In this document: one piece after another, positions 15,026 to 24,308 of the stretch | How positions within the stretch are numbered: position 1 is the stretch's first letter | How the letters are laid out: every line of letters starts with the position of its first letter | Origin: Methylosinus sp. H3A | GTDB taxonomy: Bacteria > Pseudomonadota > Alphaproteobacteria > Rhizobiales > Beijerinckiaceae | Direction: 5' to 3' | Length of the DNA: 64,000 bases | NCBI RefSeq assembly: GCF_015709455.1 | Contig: NZ_JADNQW010000005.1 | Location: 4,050,001 to 4,114,000, forward strand | Notes under the pieces: generated by a model | Seen by the model: only the letters and a program-made list of their open reading frames with translations | What the model was told of the DNA's origin: nothing | Database searches by the model: none | Program-made: the position numbers and the translations under genes

Positions 15026-16498
15026 TCAATTGGCGGCGGCCTTCTTCTGGCCGATCGCCGCGCGCAGCTCGTCGAGGCTGGCGACACGGCCGTGCAGACC
15101 CGCGATGCGCTCGACGTCGAGACCGAGCTTCTGAATATTGTCGTAGAGATTGACCGAGAAGGGATTGGGCGTCGCCGGAGGCGGCGCGCCAACGGCGGCC
15201 GGCGTATAGGCGTCGGCCTCGATAACGAGCTTCTCCTTCGGCAGATAGACGAGCGCGAGATCATCGGAATGGCCGCTGCCGGCAATGTGATGAATCTCGA
15301 TCGCATGCACGTCGCCGAGCGCGCGCTTATGCTCATAGGTCTCGAATTTCGCCGCCTTCTTGGAAGCCGCGAGGCGATCCGGACGCAGCGTGTGCGGCGC
15401 CGCCCAGGCCTTTTCGTAATAGGCCTTGCTGATGTCCTGCGTCACAATGGTCGCGCCGGCGTCGACGAAAGTACGCAGACCGCCGGAGTGATCGAAATGC
15501 ACATGGCTGTTGACCACATATTTGATCGGCTTGCCCGGTATGATCTCGCCGACCTTCTGGATCAGCGCGATCGAGCGCTCCTCGCTCAGCGGCGCCTCGA
15601 TCAGCACGACATGGTCCTTCTCTTCGACAGCGACGCTGTGATGCGTGCCGCCGGTGAGATAATAGACGCCGTCGCCGAGCTTCTCGGACGCCACAGTGAC
15701 GACGGGCGCGGGCGCGCTCGCGACATTGGCCGGAACAGCGATATCGACGGCGCCATTGGCCTTGGCCGAGGCGACGGAGACATGCAAAATTTCATGACCG
15801 CCTTCGCTGCGATGAATCTCGGCCGGGAAATGCAGCCCGCCGAAATCCTTATAGCCGGAGAATTGCGTCTCCAGCAGCGTGTCGCCGAGCACCGGCGTGT
15901 CGATCCAGGTCTTGATCGCCGAGACGTGATTATCGGCGCCGATCGTTCCGACGAAGCGGCGATTGCCGATGGCGAAAGAGACCTCCACGCCGGAGCCGGT
16001 GGTTTCCGACTTGGCGCTATTGGCGAGCGCCGCCTTCAGAAAGCCCTGCGGCGTCGTCCAGATTTCGGCGACGCGCTCGTCGACGACGGCGGGAGCCGGC
16101 GTCGCGACCGGCGCGGCGCCGGGAGCCGCGCCCTGCGGCGGCGCGACATTCCAGGCCTTGTCGCCCACCACATACCATTCGAGCTTCTGCTCGACGGGCG
16201 CCGGCCGCGCACGGCCGTCCGGCGTCTGCGAGCGGGTGATCAGCACGCGCTCGGCTGCTTTGTCGAAGTCGATCGCCGCGCTGAAGGCGGACACGTCGAA
16301 CTTCGGCCAATCGCCGCCGGGAACAGGCGCCTGGCCGAATTGGCGCCAATGGCCCGAGCCCGCGAATTCCAGCGTCTTGACGCTGGCGGCGGAAGCAAGC
16401 GTCGCCGCCTCCTGGAGCGAAGCGGCCTGCGCCGCTCCCGCCCAGACCGACGCGGTCAGTCCGAGTCCGGCGAGTGTCTTGAAACTGCGTATCGACAT
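15026..16498 (-). CDS. Exported metallo-beta-lactamase-fold hydrolase
   Basis: A 490-residue protein with a Sec-type signal peptide (SFKTLAGLGLTASVWAGAAQA). An alpha/beta N-terminal region of about 250 residues precedes an MBL domain. The metal site motif reads NSHVHFDHSGG, then GSGHSDDLALVY and GLHGRV, so most zinc ligands of the HxHxDH type are present. A Pro/Ala-rich linker (about 125-145) separates parts of the N-terminal region. Relatives are annotated only as MBL-fold metallo-hydrolases, and the substrate is unknown. AGAGG precedes the ATG, and a strong terminator follows. It is periplasmic by prediction. Confidence 0.88.
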   Translation of the reverse strand: MSIRSFKTLAGLGLTASVWAGAAQAASLQEAATLASAASVKTLEFAGSGHWRQFGQAPVPGGDWPKFDVSAFSAAIDFDKAAERVLITRSQTPDGRARPAPVEQKLEWYVVGDKAWNVAPPQGAAPGAAPVATPAPAVVDERVAEIWTTPQGFLKAALANSAKSETTGSGVEVSFAIGNRRFVGTIGADNHVSAIKTWIDTPVLGDTLLETQFSGYKDFGGLHFPAEIHRSEGGHEILHVSVASAKANGAVDIAVPANVASAPAPVVTVASEKLGDGVYYLTGGTHHSVAVEEKDHVVLIEAPLSEERSIALIQKVGEIIPGKPIKYVVNSHVHFDHSGGLRTFVDAGATIVTQDISKAYYEKAWAAPHTLRPDRLAASKKAAKFETYEHKRALGDVHAIEIHHIAGSGHSDDLALVYLPKEKLVIEADAYTPAAVGAPPPATPNPFSVNLYDNIQKLGLDVERIAGLHGRVASLDELRAAIGQKKAAAN

Positions 16499-16603
16499 GA
16501 GAACCTCTCTTCCTTGGTGAGGCGGGTCGTTCCCGGCGCGTCGTAACGCGCCGATGCTTCAGGGAATGGCGCCGCGTCCGCTCGTCCGCGGCGTAAGGGC
16601 GGC

Positions 16604-16918
16604 TCACACCGCCGGGGCGGCGACAAAACCGCTCTCGCCGCCGCCTTCCGCGAGCGCGCGAGCGTCGGCTTCGTCGACGCGATAGGAATCGATGCGCGCC
16701 GTCGCCGGTCCTCTCGCCGCGAGGGCGAGAAACTCGTCGACGACTTCGGGAGCGCCGGCGATCAGCGTCTCCACGGAGCCGTCGCTGCGATTGCGAACCC
16801 AGCCGATGAGATGCAGTCGTCCCGCCTCGCGGGCGACAAAGACCCGGTAGCCGACATTCTGCACGCGTCCGTCGACGATTATGCGGACGATGCGCGTCTC
16901 GCTGTCTGGCTGCGGCAC
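16604..16918 (-). CDS. acyP: Acylphosphatase
   Basis: A 104-residue acylphosphatase, hydrolysing carboxyl-phosphate bonds. The signature GRVQNVGYRVFV holds catalytic Arg25, and GWVRNRSDGSVE holds catalytic Asn43. The usual VQGV glycine is Asn here. I place the start at GTG 16918, because GGAG lies seven bases upstream. A longer reading from TTG 16930 would begin inside that ribosome site. It is preceded on the same strand by the arylsulfotransferase-like gene, 38 bases away, so co-transcription is possible. Confidence 0.88.
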   Translation of the reverse strand: MPQPDSETRIVRIIVDGRVQNVGYRVFVAREAGRLHLIGWVRNRSDGSVETLIAGAPEVVDEFLALAARGPATARIDSYRVDEADARALAEGGGESGFVAAPAV

Positions 16919-16955
16919 GGAATTCTCCAATCGAAAGCGCTTACTCGAAAGATTA

Positions 16956-18368
16956 CTACTTGGACGTCAGGCGAAAGCCGGCGTTCTCCGGCGGCGCGAC
17001 CGCCGTCTCGGCATGCGGCGTTCCCTCCGGCGCCCAATCATAGGGAACCGGCTGTGCGCGATAGACGCTGTAATTGAGCGTCGGCCGCCCGGTCTCGGCG
17101 TCCTTGCCGCGCCGCGGATAGGGATTGAGATATTCCCAGACGATGTCGCCCTCCGGCGTCACCTGGAAGAAGCGACCGATCTGGCCTTCGTCGATGAACG
17201 TATTGCCGTTGGGCAGACGCCGCGCATTGCTGATATGCGTGCTGCGGAAGGTCCAGCCGGGATTGCCGGAGCTCGCGCCCGTATATTGCCAGACGATCTG
17301 CTTGGAGACGGGATCGATCTCCAGCACGCGCGAGCCGCCCGTGTATGTGACGGAAGCGCGCGGATAGCCGGCCTCGCCCTGATTGTCGAAGACGAGCAGA
17401 TTGCCGGCGCCGGGCAGCCCCTTGGGAATGATCTGCGCGTCATGCTGGCCGGATATCTGATCGACGGGCCGCGGAACCTTGCGTGAGGTCGTCGATCCAT
17501 CCTCCGACACGGGCGGGAAATGCGGACCGAGCGTCCAGACGATCTTGCGCGTCTTACGGTCGATGATGGCGATGAAATTGCCGTTGCGCGAGTCGAAGAT
17601 CAGATTGTCCGGCGCAAAGCGCGTATCGCCCTCGTCATACCAATGATTGGGGCCGACCGGCTTCAGATCATTGACATGGAGATAGTCCGGATTCTTCGAG
17701 CCCTTGATCAGCTTCAATTCGTCGGCCGTGAAGCCGATCTCGTCGAGATGATCCGAGGCCGCCCATGTCCAGACGATCTCGCCATCGGGATTGACCTCAT
17801 AAGCGACGTCGTCGAGCACTTGCGGCGCGGCGAAGCCGGGCAGCGGATAGGAGATATTGGCGAGCAGCAGCGTATTGCCATTGGGCAGGCGTGAAATGTC
17901 GTGATGCTGCCGCGCGACGCCGCCCGGCGCCGCGGAACCGAAGCTCCACACCGGCTTGCCGTCCCAATCGACCTCGCCGACGCTCTTGCGCACGCGGGTC
18001 TGAACGCGGCCGGGGGTGAGATCGGTTCCCCTGCCCTCCACGCTCTCCAGCGTGACGAAGATGTGACCGCGCGCGCCGTCCGCCAGCGCCGGATCGATGA
18101 AGGCGACCGGCTGCCCCGTATATTTCCATTCGCGCGCGACCTTGCCGGTGAGATCGACGAGCCTCGACACATCGTCGCCGCCGGCGAACAGCACATAGGA
18201 ATTATAGGCGCGCGCGGGGTCGTAGATCGTCGTTCCTGTCGGATAGACGCTCGGCTCCGCCGATGCGCAGACCGTCGCCGCCGAGACCAGAACGGCCGTG
18301 CAGGCGGCGCGCGAAAAAGACGTGTCGAGAAGGGCTTCGATCGAAAAGCGATGCGTCGTGCCGGCCAT
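16956..18368 (-). CDS. Arylsulfotransferase (ASST)-like exported beta-propeller protein
   Basis: A 470-residue protein with an N-terminal hydrophobic signal (ACTAVLVSAATVCASA) and the arylsulfotransferase/ASST-like fold, a six-bladed propeller with repeated blade motifs such as RLPNGNTLL, EVNPDGEIVWTW, EIDPVSKQIVWQY, RRLPNGNTF and EVTPEGDIVWEY-like ends. HHD and GQHDAQ motifs supply candidate active-site histidines. True ASSTs transfer sulfate between phenols. Many relatives are uncharacterised, so activity is not certain. GGGAG precedes the ATG, and a good promoter lies 30 bases upstream. Acylphosphatase follows. Confidence 0.85.
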   Translation of the reverse strand: MAGTTHRFSIEALLDTSFSRAACTAVLVSAATVCASAEPSVYPTGTTIYDPARAYNSYVLFAGGDDVSRLVDLTGKVAREWKYTGQPVAFIDPALADGARGHIFVTLESVEGRGTDLTPGRVQTRVRKSVGEVDWDGKPVWSFGSAAPGGVARQHHDISRLPNGNTLLLANISYPLPGFAAPQVLDDVAYEVNPDGEIVWTWAASDHLDEIGFTADELKLIKGSKNPDYLHVNDLKPVGPNHWYDEGDTRFAPDNLIFDSRNGNFIAIIDRKTRKIVWTLGPHFPPVSEDGSTTSRKVPRPVDQISGQHDAQIIPKGLPGAGNLLVFDNQGEAGYPRASVTYTGGSRVLEIDPVSKQIVWQYTGASSGNPGWTFRSTHISNARRLPNGNTFIDEGQIGRFFQVTPEGDIVWEYLNPYPRRGKDAETGRPTLNYSVYRAQPVPYDWAPEGTPHAETAVAPPENAGFRLTSK

Positions 18369-18397
18369 CGGACGCTCCCGTCTTGCTGCGATGCGCC

Positions 18398-18426
18398 ATT
18401 ATATTCACACTTATCAGCTATGATAA
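18398..18426 (-). promoter_or_regulatory. Sigma-70-type promoter with palindrome over the -35 box
   Basis: On the minus strand TTATCA (18421-18426) and TATAAT (18398-18403, perfect consensus) are separated by 17 bases, 30 bases before the start of the arylsulfotransferase-like gene. The -35 box forms one arm of a perfect inverted repeat (TTATCA-GCTA-TGATAA on the plus strand, 18411-18426), so a repressor could act here. Confidence 0.6.
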
Positions 18427-18600
18427 ATAGCAAAGTGCTCGAGTTCTACACATAAGAATGAATTTGCCCGCGGCGCCGTGACGAGAGATGCGAATTGTCG
18501 GACAAACTTAGAAATCGAGGGCGTCCTTCCACATCTACGCGTCTTTTGCGCGGCGCGGCGCGCGACGCCCATGAATGCCGTCAGACCCGAAAAATTGCAC

Positions 18601-18628
18601 TTGTTGGATCGGATAGAAAAACTATATC
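18601..18628 (+). promoter_or_regulatory. Candidate ribA promoter
   Basis: TTGTTG and TATATC with a 16-base spacer, 33 bases before the ribA GTG. No FMN riboswitch-like conserved blocks are visible in the short leader. Confidence 0.35.
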
Positions 18629-18661
18629 TGTCGAGCTTCTGCAGAGAGCGCCGGAGGCTTT

Positions 18662-19768
18662 GTGACAGTTTCATCCTTGCGACCCGGTCTTCGCGACGCG
18701 CCGGGCGAGATCGACGTCGAGCGCGCCATCGCCGAAATCCGCGCCGGCCGGCCGATTATTCTCCATGACGCCTTGGAGCGCATCGTCGCTCTGGCCTGCG
18801 AGGCGCTCGACGCCGATCTCAGCGAGAGATTTGCGCTGTTGGCGCCAGGCGGAACGCGGCTCGCCCTAGCGGCTCCCCGGCTGCGACGCCTCGGCGCGCA
18901 GCGACGCGACGCCGGCGCAGTGACGCTGCCCGTCGCGGACGCCGCGCGGGCGCATGCGCTCGCCTTCGATGCGAACGCCCGCCTCGACGCTCCGGCCACC
19001 GCTCTCTCGCCGCTCGAGGAGGGCGCGCTGGAATTGATGCGGCTCGCGCAGGTGCTTCCGGCGGCGATCGTCGCCCGTGCCGATGGCGCCGAAGCCGTAT
19101 TCGCGAGCCCGCTCGGTGTCGCGCTCGCGCATATCGCCTCCTATCGCCCCGCCCGCCTCGCCTCTCTGCGCATCGTCGCGCGCGCGCCGGTGCCGCTCGA
19201 GGGCGCGTGCGATAGCGAATTCATCGTCTTCCGCGGCGGCGAAGGCTTGCGCGACCAGGTCGCGATCATCATCGGCGCGCCGGATTTCTCGCTGCCGGTC
19301 AATGTGCGCCTGCATTCGGCCTGCCTCACCGGCGATCTCTTCGGCAGCCTCAAATGCGATTGCGGCGACCAATTGCGCTATACGGCGCGCTTCATGGCCG
19401 AGAATGGCGGCGGCGTGCTGCTCTATCTCGATCAGGAAGGGCGCGGCAACGGCCTCGCCAACAAGATCCGCGCCTATGATCTCCAGGCGCGCGGCTTCGA
19501 CACTTACGACGCCGATGAGTCGCTCGGATTCGACAATGATCAGCGCCGTTTCGCCTTCGCCGCCGAAATGCTGAAGGCGCTCGGCGCGCAGCGGGTGCTG
19601 ATCCTCACCAATAATCCCGAGAAGATCGCCGCGCTGATGCAGGCGGGCCTCGAAGTGGTCGCCGATCAGCGCATTCAGGGACGAAAAAACACCCATAATG
19701 TCCGTTATTTGGCCGCCAAGCGCGACAAGGCCGGACATCTCATCGATCTCGATCGCGCCCCCGCCTGA
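18662..19768 (+). CDS. ribA: GTP cyclohydrolase II (RibA)
   Basis: A 368-residue enzyme committing GTP to riboflavin synthesis. The C-terminal domain (about 165-360) carries the zinc motif HSACLTGDLFGSLKCDCGDQL, the YLDQEGRGNGLANKIRAY active-site stretch and LTNNPEKI. The first 160 residues resemble a degenerate DHBP-synthase-like region without a clear RibB active site, as in many alphaproteobacterial RibA proteins. The start is GTG with GGAGG seven bases upstream. It stands alone, with a candidate promoter just upstream. Confidence 0.93.
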   Translation: MTVSSLRPGLRDAPGEIDVERAIAEIRAGRPIILHDALERIVALACEALDADLSERFALLAPGGTRLALAAPRLRRLGAQRRDAGAVTLPVADAARAHALAFDANARLDAPATALSPLEEGALELMRLAQVLPAAIVARADGAEAVFASPLGVALAHIASYRPARLASLRIVARAPVPLEGACDSEFIVFRGGEGLRDQVAIIIGAPDFSLPVNVRLHSACLTGDLFGSLKCDCGDQLRYTARFMAENGGGVLLYLDQEGRGNGLANKIRAYDLQARGFDTYDADESLGFDNDQRRFAFAAEMLKALGAQRVLILTNNPEKIAALMQAGLEVVADQRIQGRKNTHNVRYLAAKRDKAGHLIDLDRAPA

Positions 19769-19806
19769 CGCCGAAGCAAAAGACTGTGCGGCCCGCGCCG
19801 AATAGA

Positions 19807-19834
19807 TTGATTATTCCTATATTCCATATATTCT
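19807..19834 (+). promoter_or_regulatory. Candidate mdtABC promoter in an AT-rich patch
   Basis: TTGATT and TATTCT with a 16-base spacer inside a strikingly AT-rich stretch (about 19800-19845) upstream of mdtA. The assignment rests on hexamer similarity and base composition only. Confidence 0.35.
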
Positions 19835-19925
19835 TTATCATCAACTCGGCGGCCCGGCCGGCGATTTGAGGGCGTGAGCGGCGCGCGCCTCTGTCCGAAT
19901 GCGATTCTCGCGGAGTGTCGACCGA

Positions 19926-21182
19926 ATGAGTTCCGATCTGACTGAAGCCGTCCCTCCTTCGATCGGAGCGGCGAGACGCTTCCTGCCGCGTCGGAACATC
20001 TCACGGTGGATCGTCGTCGCTATCGTCGGCGCAGTGGCGATCGGCCTGTGGCGCTATCGCTCGGGCGAGACGCCGGCGCTTCCCGCGACTGGCCGCGGCC
20101 CGGCGACCGCCGTCGCCGCGGCGGAGATCCTGCGCGGCGATTTTCCGGTCGTCTTCTCCGGCCTCGGAACGGTGACCGCCTCGGCGACGTCGGTCGTGAA
20201 GCCGCAGGTCTCCGGACCGCTGGTGGAAGTGAAATATAAGGAGGGACAGACGGTCAAGGCCGGCGACATTCTCGCCCGCATCGACCCGCGGCCCTTCGAT
20301 CTCGCCGTCGCGCAGGCGGAGGCCCAGCTCCAGAAGGACGAGTCGCTGCTGCAGAACGCCGAGCGCGACCTCGCCCGCTACGAGCTGTTGCGCATCAAGG
20401 TCAAGGACGGCGTCTCCGGCCAGCAGATCGACACGCAGCGCGCGCTCATCGGCCAATATCGCGCCGCCGTCGAAATGGACCGCGCGCAGGTCGGCCAGGC
20501 GAAATTGAATTTGAGCTACGCCAATATAGCGGCGCCCATCGACGGCCGCATCGGCCTGCGCCTCGTCGACACCGGCAATATCGTGCAGACCAATGATCAG
20601 ACCGGCATAGCGGTGGTGACGCGGCTCTCGCCGATCACGGTGATCTTCACCCTGCCCGAGGTGAAACTACAGAGCGTGCTCAAACGCTTCCGCTCCGGCG
20701 AGGCGCTCGATGTCGTCGCCTACGACCACGAGCATTCGCAAGCGCTGGCGCATGGCGTCCTCTATGCGATCGACAATCAGATCGACGCGACCTCCGGCAC
20801 GGTGAAGCTGCGCGCCGAATTCGCCAATGAGGACGAGAAGCTCTACCCCAATCAATTCGTCAACGCCGAATTGACCGTGGAGACGCTGCTCAATGTCGTG
20901 CTCGCGCCCACGCCGGCGATCCAGCGCGGCGCCAAGGGCCCCTTCGTCTTTGTGCTGGAGACCGACGACAAGGTCGCCGTGCGTCCGGTGCGGCTGGGGC
21001 CGAGCGACGGCGAACATGCGGTCATCGAGTCCGGCCTTGCGCCCGGTCAGCGCGTCGTCGTGGAAGGCGTCGACAAGCTCCGCGACGGCGCCAAGATCAC
21101 GCTCGCCTCCGGGCCCGGCTCCGAGAAAAAAGCTCCGCCGGCGGAGGGTCGACGCCCGCCGGAAAAAGCCGCCGCGCCCTGA
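19926..21182 (+). CDS. mdtA: RND efflux periplasmic adaptor, MdtA-type
   Basis: A 418-residue membrane-fusion protein linking the RND pump to an outer-membrane channel. An N-terminal transmembrane anchor (WIVVAIVGAVAIGLW) is followed by the lipoyl/barrel-sandwich halves (VVKPQVSGPLVEVKYKEGQ and NLSYANIAAPIDGRIG), a helical hairpin (AQLQKDESLLQNAERDLARYELL) and beta-barrel and membrane-proximal domains. The tail is Pro/Lys-rich. I chose ATG 19926, which has a GCGGAG upstream, over 19899. It heads the mdtABC operon. No TolC-like gene is in the cluster. Confidence 0.93.
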   Translation: MSSDLTEAVPPSIGAARRFLPRRNISRWIVVAIVGAVAIGLWRYRSGETPALPATGRGPATAVAAAEILRGDFPVVFSGLGTVTASATSVVKPQVSGPLVEVKYKEGQTVKAGDILARIDPRPFDLAVAQAEAQLQKDESLLQNAERDLARYELLRIKVKDGVSGQQIDTQRALIGQYRAAVEMDRAQVGQAKLNLSYANIAAPIDGRIGLRLVDTGNIVQTNDQTGIAVVTRLSPITVIFTLPEVKLQSVLKRFRSGEALDVVAYDHEHSQALAHGVLYAIDNQIDATSGTVKLRAEFANEDEKLYPNQFVNAELTVETLLNVVLAPTPAIQRGAKGPFVFVLETDDKVAVRPVRLGPSDGEHAVIESGLAPGQRVVVEGVDKLRDGAKITLASGPGSEKKAPPAEGRRPPEKAAAP

Positions 21183-21206
21183 CCGAACAAAAATGAGCGC
21201 AGCACA

Positions 21207-24200
21207 ATGAGCGCCGTCGATATCTCGCGCCCCTTCATCGAGCGCCCCGTCGCCACCACTCTGCTGATGGCGGCGATCTTCCTCGCCGGCGCGATCGGCT
21301 TTCGCCTCCTGCCCGTCTCGGCGCTGCCGCAGATCGACTATCCGACGATCGAGGTACGCACCTTCTATCCCGGCGCCAGCCCGGAGGTGATGGCGGCGAC
21401 GATCACCGCGCCGCTCGAGCGCCAGCTCGGACAAATGCCCGGCCTCACGCAGATCGCCTCGACGAGCTCCGGCGGAGCCTCGATCATCACGCTGCAATTC
21501 AGCTTGAAGCTCTCGCTGGATTTCGCCGAGCAGCAGGTGCAGGCGGCGATCAACGCCGCGCAGAGCTTTCTGCCGACCGACCTGCCGGCGCCGCCGATCT
21601 ACGCCAAGATCAATCCCGCCGACGCGCCGGTTCTCACCCTGGCGCTGCGCTCCAAGACGCTGCCGCTGACCGAGGTGCAGGATCTCGCCGACAGCCGCAT
21701 CGCGCAGAAGATATCGCAGCTCTCGGGCGTCGGCCTCGTCAGCGTCTCCGGCGGCAATCGCCCCGCGGTGGTGGTGCGCGCCAATCCGTCCAAGCTCGCC
21801 GCCCATGCGCTGTCGCTCGAGGATTTGCGCGCCGTCATCTCCAACGCCAACGTCAATCTGCCCAAAGGCAATATAGACGGCCGCACGCAGCAATTCGCCA
21901 TAGACGCCAACGATCAGCTCCGTAACGCCAAGGATTACGAAGGCCTCGTCGTCGCCTATCGCAATGGCGGCCCGGTTCGCCTCTCCGACGTCGCCGAAGT
22001 GACGCAGGGCGCCGAAAATCGCGAGCTCGGCGCCTGGACCGATCTCGAGCCGGCGATCATCGTCAATGTGCAGCGCCAACCGGGCGCCAATGTCATCGCC
22101 GTCGTCGATCAGATCAAAGCGCTGCTGCCGGCGCTCTCCGCCTCCCTGCCCGCCGCCGTCGATCTCGCCATCCTCACCGATCGCACCACGGCGATCCGCG
22201 CCTCCATTCACGATGTCGAAATGGAGCTGCTCTTCTCGATAGCGCTCGTCGTCGCGGTGATCTTCCTCTTTCTGCGCAGCCCGCGCGCGACGATCATTCC
22301 GAGCATCGCCGTGCCGCTCTCGCTCGTCGGCGCGCTGGCGGCGATGTATCTGCTCGGCTATAGCCTGAACAATCTCACCTTGATGGCGCTCACCATCGCC
22401 ACCGGATTCGTCGTCGACGACGCCATTGTGATGATCGAGAACATCTCCCGCTATATCGAGAAGGGCGAGACGCCGCTCTCTGCCGCGCTCATCGGCGCGC
22501 GCGAGATCGGCTTCACCATCGTCTCGCTGACGATTTCGCTCATCGCCGTGCTCATCCCGCTGCTGTTCATGAGCGATGTCGTCGGGCGGCTGTTCCGTGA
22601 ATTCGCTGTGACGCTCGCCGTCACCATCGTGATCTCCGCGGTCGTGTCGCTGACGCTGGCGCCCATGCTCGCCGCCAAGCTGCTGCGCGCGCAGGACATG
22701 CATTCTCACGAAGCGAAAGCGGGCAAAGGCTGGTTCGACCGGCTGATCGACGCCTATGGCGCGACGCTGCGCTTCGTCCTCGCCCATTCGCGGGCGACGC
22801 TCGTGAGCTTCGTCGCGACTCTGGCGCTCACCGGCGCGCTCTACGCCGCCATCGGCAAAGGCTTCTTCCCGGTGCAAGACACGGGGCTCGTGCAGGGATT
22901 CTTCGAAGGCGAGCAATCGCTGAATTACGAGGCGATGACGCGCAAGCAACTCGGCCTCGTCGAATTGCTGCTCGCCGATCCCGCCGTCGCCAGCGTCTCC
23001 TCCTATCTCGGCGTCGACGGCGTCAATCGCACGCTCAACAGTGGTCGCCTGCTCATCGCGCTGAAGCCAAAATCCGAGCGCGACTCCATCGCCGCCGTCA
23101 CACGTCGCCTGCAGGACGCCGCGCGCGCCCACGCCATCGGCTCGCTGTTCCTGCAGCCAGCGCAAGACCTCTCCATCGACGCCGGCGTCTCCCGCGGCGA
23201 ATATCATTTCGCTCTCCAGGACGCCAATCCGGCCGAGCTCTCCGTCTACTCCCGCCGCCTCGTCGACAAATTGTCCGCCCTCCCCGAATTTCGCGACGTG
23301 TCCAGCAGCGCACAGGACGGCGGACGCGCGCTCTTCGTCGAGATCGATCGCGACGCCGCCGCGCGCTACGGCATTTCCGTCGCGACGATCGACAATATCC
23401 TCTATGACGCATTCGGCCAGCGCATCGTTTCGACGCTGTTCACCCAAACCAATCAATATCGCGTCATATTGGAGACGGCGAGGCGCTCGACTTCCGGCCT
23501 CGAGACTCTCGCCGGCCTGCGCATCCCCGCCAATGGCGGGCAGGAGACGCCGCTCGCCTCCATAGTGAAGATCAAAGAGACCGCCGCGCCGCTCTCCATC
23601 GACCATCTCGCGCAATTTCCCGCGACGACGATCTCTTTCAATCTCGCGCCGGGCGCCTCACTCGGCGCCGCCATGGAGGCGCTGGCCGTCGCCCAGGCGG
23701 CGATACCGACTCCGGCGAGCGTCATCACCGTCTTTCAGGGCGCGACGCAAGCGTTCAACTCTTCGTCGGTGAGCACGCTGCTGCTGATCCTCGCCGCGAT
23801 CGTCACCGTCTATATCGTGCTCGGCGTGCTCTATGAGAGCTACATTCATCCGGTGACGATCCTCTCGACGCTGCCCTCGGCCGGCATAGGCGCGCTGCTC
23901 GCTCTGATGCTCGCCGGCGACGACTTCGGCGTCATCGGCGTCATCGGCGTCATTCTCCTCATCGGCATCGTGAAGAAAAACGCCATCATGATGATCGACT
24001 TCGCGCTGCAGGCCGAGCGCGACGACGGCCTCGCCCCGCGCGAAGCCATCTACAAAGCCTGCATATTGCGCTTCCGCCCGATATTGATGACGACGCTCGC
24101 GGCGCTGCTCGGCGCGCTGCCCTTGATGCTCGGCTCCGGCGAAGGCGCGGAGCTGCGCCAGCCGCTCGGCGTCGCCATCGTCGGCGGACTGATCTTCAGC

Positions 24201-24308
24201 CAGATACTCACCCTCTATACGACGCCGGTCATCTATCTCGCTTTCGACGGCTGGGCGAAATCCCTGCGCCCGCGGCCAGCGCAAGTCGCGGCGCGGGAGG
24301 CCGCATGA
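21207..24308 (+). CDS. mdtB: RND multidrug efflux permease, MdtB-type
   Basis: A 1033-residue inner-membrane proton antiporter of the HAE1/MdtB family with 12 predicted helices and two large periplasmic loops. Typical segments are [28 protein letters not shown], the [21 protein letters not shown] helix-4 motif with the paired Asp residues for proton relay, and the late [18 protein letters not shown]. In Enterobacteria MdtB and MdtC form a heteromultimer with MdtA. The stop overlaps the mdtC start as ATGA, consistent with stoichiometric synthesis. Substrates cannot be predicted; bile salts, novobiocin and metals are known for relatives. Confidence 0.94.
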   Translation: MSAVDISRPFIERPVATTLLMAAIFLAGAIGFRLLPVSALPQIDYPTIEVRTFYPGASPEVMAATITAPLERQLGQMPGLTQIASTSSGGASIITLQFSLKLSLDFAEQQVQAAINAAQSFLPTDLPAPPIYAKINPADAPVLTLALRSKTLPLTEVQDLADSRIAQKISQLSGVGLVSVSGGNRPAVVVRANPSKLAAHALSLEDLRAVISNANVNLPKGNIDGRTQQFAIDANDQLRNAKDYEGLVVAYRNGGPVRLSDVAEVTQGAENRELGAWTDLEPAIIVNVQRQPGANVIAVVDQIKALLPALSASLPAAVDLAILTDRTTAIRASIHDVEMELLFSIALVVAVIFLFLRSPRATIIPSIAVPLSLVGALAAMYLLGYSLNNLTLMALTIATGFVVDDAIVMIENISRYIEKGETPLSAALIGAREIGFTIVSLTISLIAVLIPLLFMSDVVGRLFREFAVTLAVTIVISAVVSLTLAPMLAAKLLRAQDMHSHEAKAGKGWFDRLIDAYGATLRFVLAHSRATLVSFVATLALTGALYAAIGKGFFPVQDTGLVQGFFEGEQSLNYEAMTRKQLGLVELLLADPAVASVSSYLGVDGVNRTLNSGRLLIALKPKSERDSIAAVTRRLQDAARAHAIGSLFLQPAQDLSIDAGVSRGEYHFALQDANPAELSVYSRRLVDKLSALPEFRDVSSSAQDGGRALFVEIDRDAAARYGISVATIDNILYDAFGQRIVSTLFTQTNQYRVILETARRSTSGLETLAGLRIPANGGQETPLASIVKIKETAAPLSIDHLAQFPATTISFNLAPGASLGAAMEALAVAQAAIPTPASVITVFQGATQAFNSSSVSTLLLILAAIVTVYIVLGVLYESYIHPVTILSTLPSAGIGALLALMLAGDDFGVIGVIGVILLIGIVKKNAIMMIDFALQAERDDGLAPREAIYKACILRFRPILMTTLAALLGALPLMLGSGEGAELRQPLGVAIVGGLIFSQILTLYTTPVIYLAFDGWAKSLRPRPAQVAAREAA

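Noticed and set aside
16919..16930. TTG start for acylphosphatase
   Set aside because: It falls inside the GGAG ribosome site that fits the GTG at 16918.
18429..18661. FMN riboswitch upstream of ribA
   Set aside because: The leader after the candidate promoter is too short and shows none of the conserved RFN blocks.
20667..23615. A 982-codon open frame antisense to mdtA and mdtB
   Set aside because: Its composition (Asp/Arg/Gly-rich, no family motif) is what the reverse strand of GC-rich genes gives; the sense frame is a clear RND pump.
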